NCBI GenBank assembly: GCA_943327025.2
Contig: CALPVO020000060.1
Coordinates: 1 to 10,257, forward strand
Direction of reading: 5' to 3'
Source of the DNA: Janthinobacterium lividum
Lineage (GTDB): Bacteria; Pseudomonadota; Gammaproteobacteria; Steroidobacterales; Steroidobacteraceae
Length of the DNA stretch: 10,257 bases
Shown: positions 6,453 to 10,257 of the stretch, one piece after another
Layout: each line of letters begins with the position of its first letter
Position numbering within the stretch: the first letter of the stretch is position 1
Position numbers and translations under genes: made by a program
The notes under the pieces: model-generated
Database searches by the model: none
What the model was told of the DNA's origin: nothing
What the model saw: only the letters and a program-made list of their open reading frames with translations

Positions 6453-9400
6453 GGCAACCTCTGCTCATCTTGACGCGAGTCTTGACTGGCGTCATGCGGA
6501 ATCTCCGGGTGCGCGCTGGCTCGTGGATGCTGCCAGCGGGCAGTAGCCTCCTGAACCATCACGAACAGCGACGGTGTCAGCAACAGACCGAAGGCGGTAA
6601 CGCCAAGCATGCCGAAGAAGACCGAGATGCCGATGGCATGGCGCATCTCGGCGCCGGCGCCGGTGGCAAATACCAGAGGCACGACACCGGCGATGAACGC
6701 GATGGAGGTCATGAGAATGGGGCGTAAGCGCAGACGACAAGCTTCGAGCGCCGCTTCGCGGGCAGTAAGCCCGTGGTCCTGCCGCAGCTTGGCGAATTCG
6801 ACGATGAGAATGGCGTTCTTGCAGGCCAAGCCGACCAAGACGAACAGCGCCACTTGCGTGAAGATGTTGTTGTCGCCTCCCGTCAACCAAACACCGGTAA
6901 GGGCAGCGAGGATGCACAGCGGCACAATCAGCACCACGGCCAGTGGCAGCGTCCAGCTTTCGTAAAGCGCCGCCAGCACGAGGAACACCAGCACCACACA
7001 CAGCGGAAAAACTATCAGCGCGCTGTTGCCGGCCAGCTTTTCCTGCAAAGTGAGGTCGCTGAACTCGTAGGTGAGTCCGTTCGGTAGCGTGTCGCGCAGG
7101 ATTTTTTCGGTAGCCGCCAAGGCATCGCCACTGGCGACACCGGGCAAGCCGGCCACGTTGAGGTCTGCGGCGAGGAAGCCGTTGTAGTGGTAAACGCGGT
7201 CCGGGCCGTTGGAGGGCGTGACCTCAATGACGCTGGCCAAAGGCACCATTTCCCCGCGGTTATTTCGGGTTTGCAGTAAGCGGATATCCTCGGCGCGCGA
7301 ACGATACGGCGCATCGGCCTGCACTATGACGCGGTAGGTTCGCCCGAACAGGTTGAGGTCATTCACATACAGCGAGCCCAGATAAACCTGTAACGTCTGG
7401 TAGACGTCGTTCAGCTGCAGCCCTTGCTCCTTGGCGCGTGTCCGGTCCACCTCGACACGCAGTTGTGGGACGTTGACGCTGTAGGAACTGAAGCCGCCGG
7501 CAAGCCCGGGGGTTTGCGCCGCTTTGGCGACAGCTGTTTGCGTAGCGGCAAACAAGGCGTCATAGCCGAGGCCGGCGCGGTCTTCGATTTGAATGGAGAC
7601 ACCGCCTAGCAGGCCAAGACCGCGGACGGGCGGGAACTCCACCACACCCACCCGGGCTTCCTTGATGGGCGCGAGCAGTTTTTGCAGGCGCGGCACCATG
7701 GTCTGTGCCGTGAGTTCTTTGCCGGTACGTTCCGGGTAGGGCTTCAGACGTACGAACATCATGGCCGATGAAGGGTTGGGCGCGAACCCCTTCACGGAAA
7801 TTCCGGTGAACTGAATGACATGCTCGACGTTAGGGTCCGCAAGCAATAGATCACCAACTTGATGAGTTACTTTTTCGGTGCGGTCGATGGTGGCGGCGTC
7901 GGGCATCTGGACGTAAGTGATGATGCTGCCGACGTCGAGGGAGGGCACGAAGCCCGGTGGAACCTGACGGAACACTAAGGCGCCTAGCACCACCAGTACG
8001 CCATAGATGGCCAGCATCCGGCCCTTGCGTGGAAGCGTGCCTTTGACCGCTGCTTCGTAGCGCTCACCGGACCGTGCGAAGCCGCGGTTGAAGCGCGCGA
8101 AAAAGCGGCCACAGTATTTTTCCAGCCACGCCGAGACGCGGTCCGGCGGCGCGCCATGCGGGCGCAGCAAGGCCGCGGATAGCGCCGGGCTCAAGGTGAG
8201 TGAGTTGAAAGCCGAGATGATGGTGGAGGCGGCAATGGTGAGCGCGAACTGCTGGTAGAAGCGTCCGGTGAGACCGGGGATGAAGGCGATGGGAATGAAT
8301 ACTGCGCACAGGACGAGTGCGATGGCGATGATGGGCCCGGTCACTTCGTCCATGGCCCGCACTGTGGCCTCGCGCGGGGAGAAGCCTGCAGCGATATTGC
8401 GCTCCACATTCTCGACCACCACGATGGCATCGTCGACCACGATACCGATGGACAGCACCAAGCCGAACAGGCTGAGTGTATTGATGGAGAAGCCGAAGGC
8501 CAGCAATGCACCCATGGTGCCGATGATCGAGACTGGTACTGCCAACAACGGAATGATCGAGGCGCGCCAGCTCTGCAGGAACAGCACCACCACGATGACC
8601 ACCAGCAGGGTCGCCTCGAGGAGCGTGTGGACTACGGCCTCGATCGACTCCTTTACGAACTCGGTTGGGTCATAGGGCACTTCGTAGTGCACGCCCTCCG
8701 GGAAGTTCTTCGCGATGTCGGCCATTTCGGCGCGTACAGCGGCAGCCAGCGCCAGAGCATTGGCGCCGGGAGCCTGATTGATGGCCACTGCGACCGCCGG
8801 ATGGTTGTCGAGGCCACTACGCACCAAGTACGAGCCTGCACCCAACTCCACCCGTCCGATGTCGGACAAGCGGGTGATGCCACCTTCAGGGTTGGCCTTC
8901 ACCACGATGGCGCCGAATTCCTCGGGCGTCTTCAAACGACCACCAGCGGTGACGGTCAACTGGAAGGCGGTGCCGGCTACGGCTGGTGAAGCGCCCACGG
9001 TGCCGGCGGCCACCTGCAGATTCTGTTCGCGGATGGCGCGTACCACATCGCCGGCGGTCAAGCCGCGGGCGGCTACCTGCTGTGGGTCCAGCCAGATGCG
9101 CATGGCATAGTCGCCGCCGCCGTTCAGGGCCACCTGTCCGACGCCAGGCAAGCGCAAGAGGCGGTCGCGCACCTGCAGCAACCCGAGGTTGCGCAGGTAG
9201 GTGGGGTCGTAGCGCTCGTCGGAGACGAGATGCACCACCATCAGCAGGTCGGGTGAACTCTTGGTGGTGGCCACCCCCAAGGCACGCACTTCTTCGGGCA
9301 ACCGCGGCAAAGCTTGCGATACGCGGTTCTGCACCAGCATTTGCGCTTTGTCGACGTCCGTGCCGATCTCGAAGGTAACGCCCAACTGCAGCGAGCCGTC

Positions 9401-9658
9401 GGAGCCGGAACTCGAGGACATGTAGAGCACGCCCTCGATGCCGTTGATCTCTTGTTCCAGTGGCGAAGCCACGGTTTCGGCGACCACTTTCGGGTTGGCA
9501 CCGGGGTAACTCGCGGTAACCACGATGGTGGGTGGAACCACCTCCGGGAACATGGCGACCGGCAGCAGGCGCATCGACACCAAGCCAGTCAGCAAGATGG
9601 CCAGAGAGAGCACCCCGGCCAGCACGGGCCGGTCGATGAAGTGTCGGGCGAAGCGCAT
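6449..9658 (-). CDS. mexF: RND multidrug efflux transporter, HAE-1 family (MexF/BpeF/OqxB-like)
   Basis: This 1069-residue inner-membrane proton/drug antiporter takes drugs from the periplasm or membrane and passes them to the outer-membrane channel through the adaptor. The layout is TM1 at about 11-32, porter loop 1 to about 335, TM2-TM6 at about 340-500, TM7 near 548-566, porter loop 2 to about 875, and TM8-TM12 to about 1035. The proton-relay residues are present: D409 and D410 in GIVVDDAIVVVENVER, K947 in LVGLACKNAILIVEF, and R977 and T984 in RLRLRPILMTSIAF. Blocks such as PEVVPPTIVV, YPGANPKVVAETVA, FYQQFALTIAASTIISAFNS and YLGSLYVNDLNLFGRTYRV are closest, from memory, to MexF rather than AcrB/MexB. 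MexF-type pumps typically export chloramphenicol, trimethoprim and quinolones, but the substrate here is unknown. The ATG follows the adaptor stop by three bases, and the stop overlaps the porin start. The C-terminal tail after TM12 is polar, about 30 residues. Confidence 0.95.
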   Translation of the reverse strand: MRFARHFIDRPVLAGVLSLAILLTGLVSMRLLPVAMFPEVVPPTIVVTASYPGANPKVVAETVASPLEQEINGIEGVLYMSSSSGSDGSLQLGVTFEIGTDVDKAQMLVQNRVSQALPRLPEEVRALGVATTKSSPDLLMVVHLVSDERYDPTYLRNLGLLQVRDRLLRLPGVGQVALNGGGDYAMRIWLDPQQVAARGLTAGDVVRAIREQNLQVAAGTVGASPAVAGTAFQLTVTAGGRLKTPEEFGAIVVKANPEGGITRLSDIGRVELGAGSYLVRSGLDNHPAVAVAINQAPGANALALAAAVRAEMADIAKNFPEGVHYEVPYDPTEFVKESIEAVVHTLLEATLLVVIVVVLFLQSWRASIIPLLAVPVSIIGTMGALLAFGFSINTLSLFGLVLSIGIVVDDAIVVVENVERNIAAGFSPREATVRAMDEVTGPIIAIALVLCAVFIPIAFIPGLTGRFYQQFALTIAASTIISAFNSLTLSPALSAALLRPHGAPPDRVSAWLEKYCGRFFARFNRGFARSGERYEAAVKGTLPRKGRMLAIYGVLVVLGALVFRQVPPGFVPSLDVGSIITYVQMPDAATIDRTEKVTHQVGDLLLADPNVEHVIQFTGISVKGFAPNPSSAMMFVRLKPYPERTGKELTAQTMVPRLQKLLAPIKEARVGVVEFPPVRGLGLLGGVSIQIEDRAGLGYDALFAATQTAVAKAAQTPGLAGGFSSYSVNVPQLRVEVDRTRAKEQGLQLNDVYQTLQVYLGSLYVNDLNLFGRTYRVIVQADAPYRSRAEDIRLLQTRNNRGEMVPLASVIEVTPSNGPDRVYHYNGFLAADLNVAGLPGVASGDALAATEKILRDTLPNGLTYEFSDLTLQEKLAGNSALIVFPLCVVLVFLVLAALYESWTLPLAVVLIVPLCILAALTGVWLTGGDNNIFTQVALFVLVGLACKNAILIVEFAKLRQDHGLTAREAALEACRLRLRPILMTSIAFIAGVVPLVFATGAGAEMRHAIGISVFFGMLGVTAFGLLLTPSLFVMVQEATARWQHPRASAHPEIPHDASQDSRQDEQRLP
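6457..6462 (-). promoter_or_regulatory. Ribosome binding site of the efflux outer-membrane factor
   Basis: AGAGGT on the minus strand, four bases before the ATG whose first base is 6452. It lies within the last codons of the pump gene. Together with the ATGA overlap it supports this start and suggests translational coupling of pump and channel. Confidence 0.55.
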
Positions 9659-9661
9659 GGG

Positions 9662-10257
9662 TCAGCGCTCCGTCGCGCGGACCTTGCGGCCGGTCTCGGG
9701 GTCGTACAAGGGCAGAGTCTCGGTGGCCTGAACGTTACGGTCCATCGCCACGGTCACTGGGACCAGCGGCATGCCAGGGCGGAGCCGTTGCAAGCCGTTC
9801 ACCACGATGACTTCGCCGGCGGCAAGCCCTTCCGTGATGGTGCGCATTCCATTCACCAGCCTGCCGGGTTTCACCACGCGATAGGCAGCCTTGCCGTCCT
9901 TGCCGACCACGAGCACGAACTTCTGACTCTGGTCGGTGCCGATTGCTTGGTCGTCGACCAGTACCGCCATATGGCGCCCACTGCCGATCAGCTTCAGGCG
10001 GGCGAATAGCCCCGGCGTGAACCGCCGGTCTTTATTCGAGAAGACGGCGCGCGCGCGGATGGTGCCGGTGTGCGGGTCGAGTTGGTTGTCGACGAACACC
10101 ATGCGGCCTTCATGCGGGTAGCCCTGCTCGCCGGCCAGCGCCAGGAACACGGGGTTGGCAGCATCGCGACTGCTTGGGCGCTCGCCGAGCCGCGACATTT
10201 CGATGTACTTGAGGTACACGTGCTCATCGCCCTCGAACTCGGCATAGATGGGGTCGA
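9662..10257 (-). CDS. mexE: RND efflux periplasmic adaptor subunit (MexE/BpeE-like), N-terminal part outside window
   Basis: This is the C-terminal 197 residues or so of a HlyD/MexE-type membrane-fusion protein, which would link the pump to the outer-membrane channel in the periplasm. The frame stays open to the window edge, so the signal peptide, the alpha-hairpin and most of the lipoyl domain are missing (about half of a 380-420 residue family protein). The visible part starts in the beta-barrel domain with DPIYAEFEGDEHVYLKY, which resembles MexE. The family signature VDNQLDPHTGTIRARAVF and FTPGLFARLKLIG follow. Next is the membrane-proximal domain, with VVKPGRLVNGMRTITEGL, then AAGEVIVVNGLQRLRPGM. 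The stop is three bases before the pump ATG. This adaptor-pump-channel order is the classic operon order. A start codon at 10219 is internal, since the MexE-like reading continues beyond it. Confidence 0.93.
   Translation of the reverse strand, partial: DPIYAEFEGDEHVYLKYIEMSRLGERPSSRDAANPVFLALAGEQGYPHEGRMVFVDNQLDPHTGTIRARAVFSNKDRRFTPGLFARLKLIGSGRHMAVLVDDQAIGTDQSQKFVLVVGKDGKAAYRVVKPGRLVNGMRTITEGLAAGEVIVVNGLQRLRPGMPLVPVTVAMDRNVQATETLPLYDPETGRKVRATER
9668..9671 (-). promoter_or_regulatory. Ribosome binding site of the RND pump gene
   Basis: GGAG on the minus strand, nine bases before the ATG whose first base is 9658 and within the last codons of the adaptor gene. It supports that ATG as the start and fits coupled adaptor-pump translation. 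Confidence 0.55.

Noticed and set aside
6650..6663. Palindromic GGCGCC-type repeat
   Set aside because: It encodes the conserved Gly-Ala-Gly-Ala stretch of the pump, so codon constraint and GC bias explain it.
9314..10009. A 231-codon plus-strand open frame rich in His, Gln and Gly opposite the pump and adaptor genes
   Set aside because: Its biased composition is what the antisense of GC-rich pump codons gives. It spans the junction of two well-supported genes and has no good ribosome binding site that I could see.

Overview
The window is a GC-rich, almost gap-free piece of a Gram-negative chromosome. It most likely comes from a beta- or gammaproteobacterium. The evidence is the gene order miaB-ybeZ-ybeY-ybeX(corC)-lnt, the outer-membrane lipoprotein biology (Lnt and a lipoprotein efflux porin) and the codon bias. 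The genus cannot be named from this sequence alone. I see no mobile element, CRISPR array, tRNA, rRNA or toxin-antitoxin module. No gene looks frameshifted; the only incomplete genes are the two cut by the window ends.

Left half, plus strand (1-4980): a conserved housekeeping operon. It runs from the 3' part of miaB (tRNA ms2i6A37 methylthiotransferase), through ybeZ (PhoH-type ATPase), ybeY (rRNA maturation endonuclease) and ybeX/corC (CBS-pair protein), to lnt (apolipoprotein N-acyltransferase). Junctions are tight: miaB/ybeZ share ATGA, ybeZ/ybeY share GTGA, ybeY-corC are 35 nt apart and corC-lnt are 5 nt apart. The genes link tRNA modification, ribosome/rRNA quality control and envelope lipoprotein maturation. 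The operon promoter lies outside the window.

Right half, minus strand (10257-4977): a tripartite RND efflux operon of the MexEF-OprN / BpeEF-OprC / OqxAB type. It is transcribed in the order adaptor (3' part only), RND pump, outer-membrane factor. The adaptor stop and pump start are 3 nt apart, and the pump stop and porin start overlap as ATGA. Its promoter, and any LysR- or TetR-type regulator, would lie beyond 10257.

The two operons converge so closely that the lnt and porin stop codons overlap by 4 nt. A perfect 9-bp hairpin in the last codons of lnt is the only terminator-like structure at the junction. Essentially every base is coding, and no stretch over 300 bases lacks a gene. I found no convincing undescribed system; the points worth a second look are the convergent junction, the adjacency of the two operons and a few protein details.
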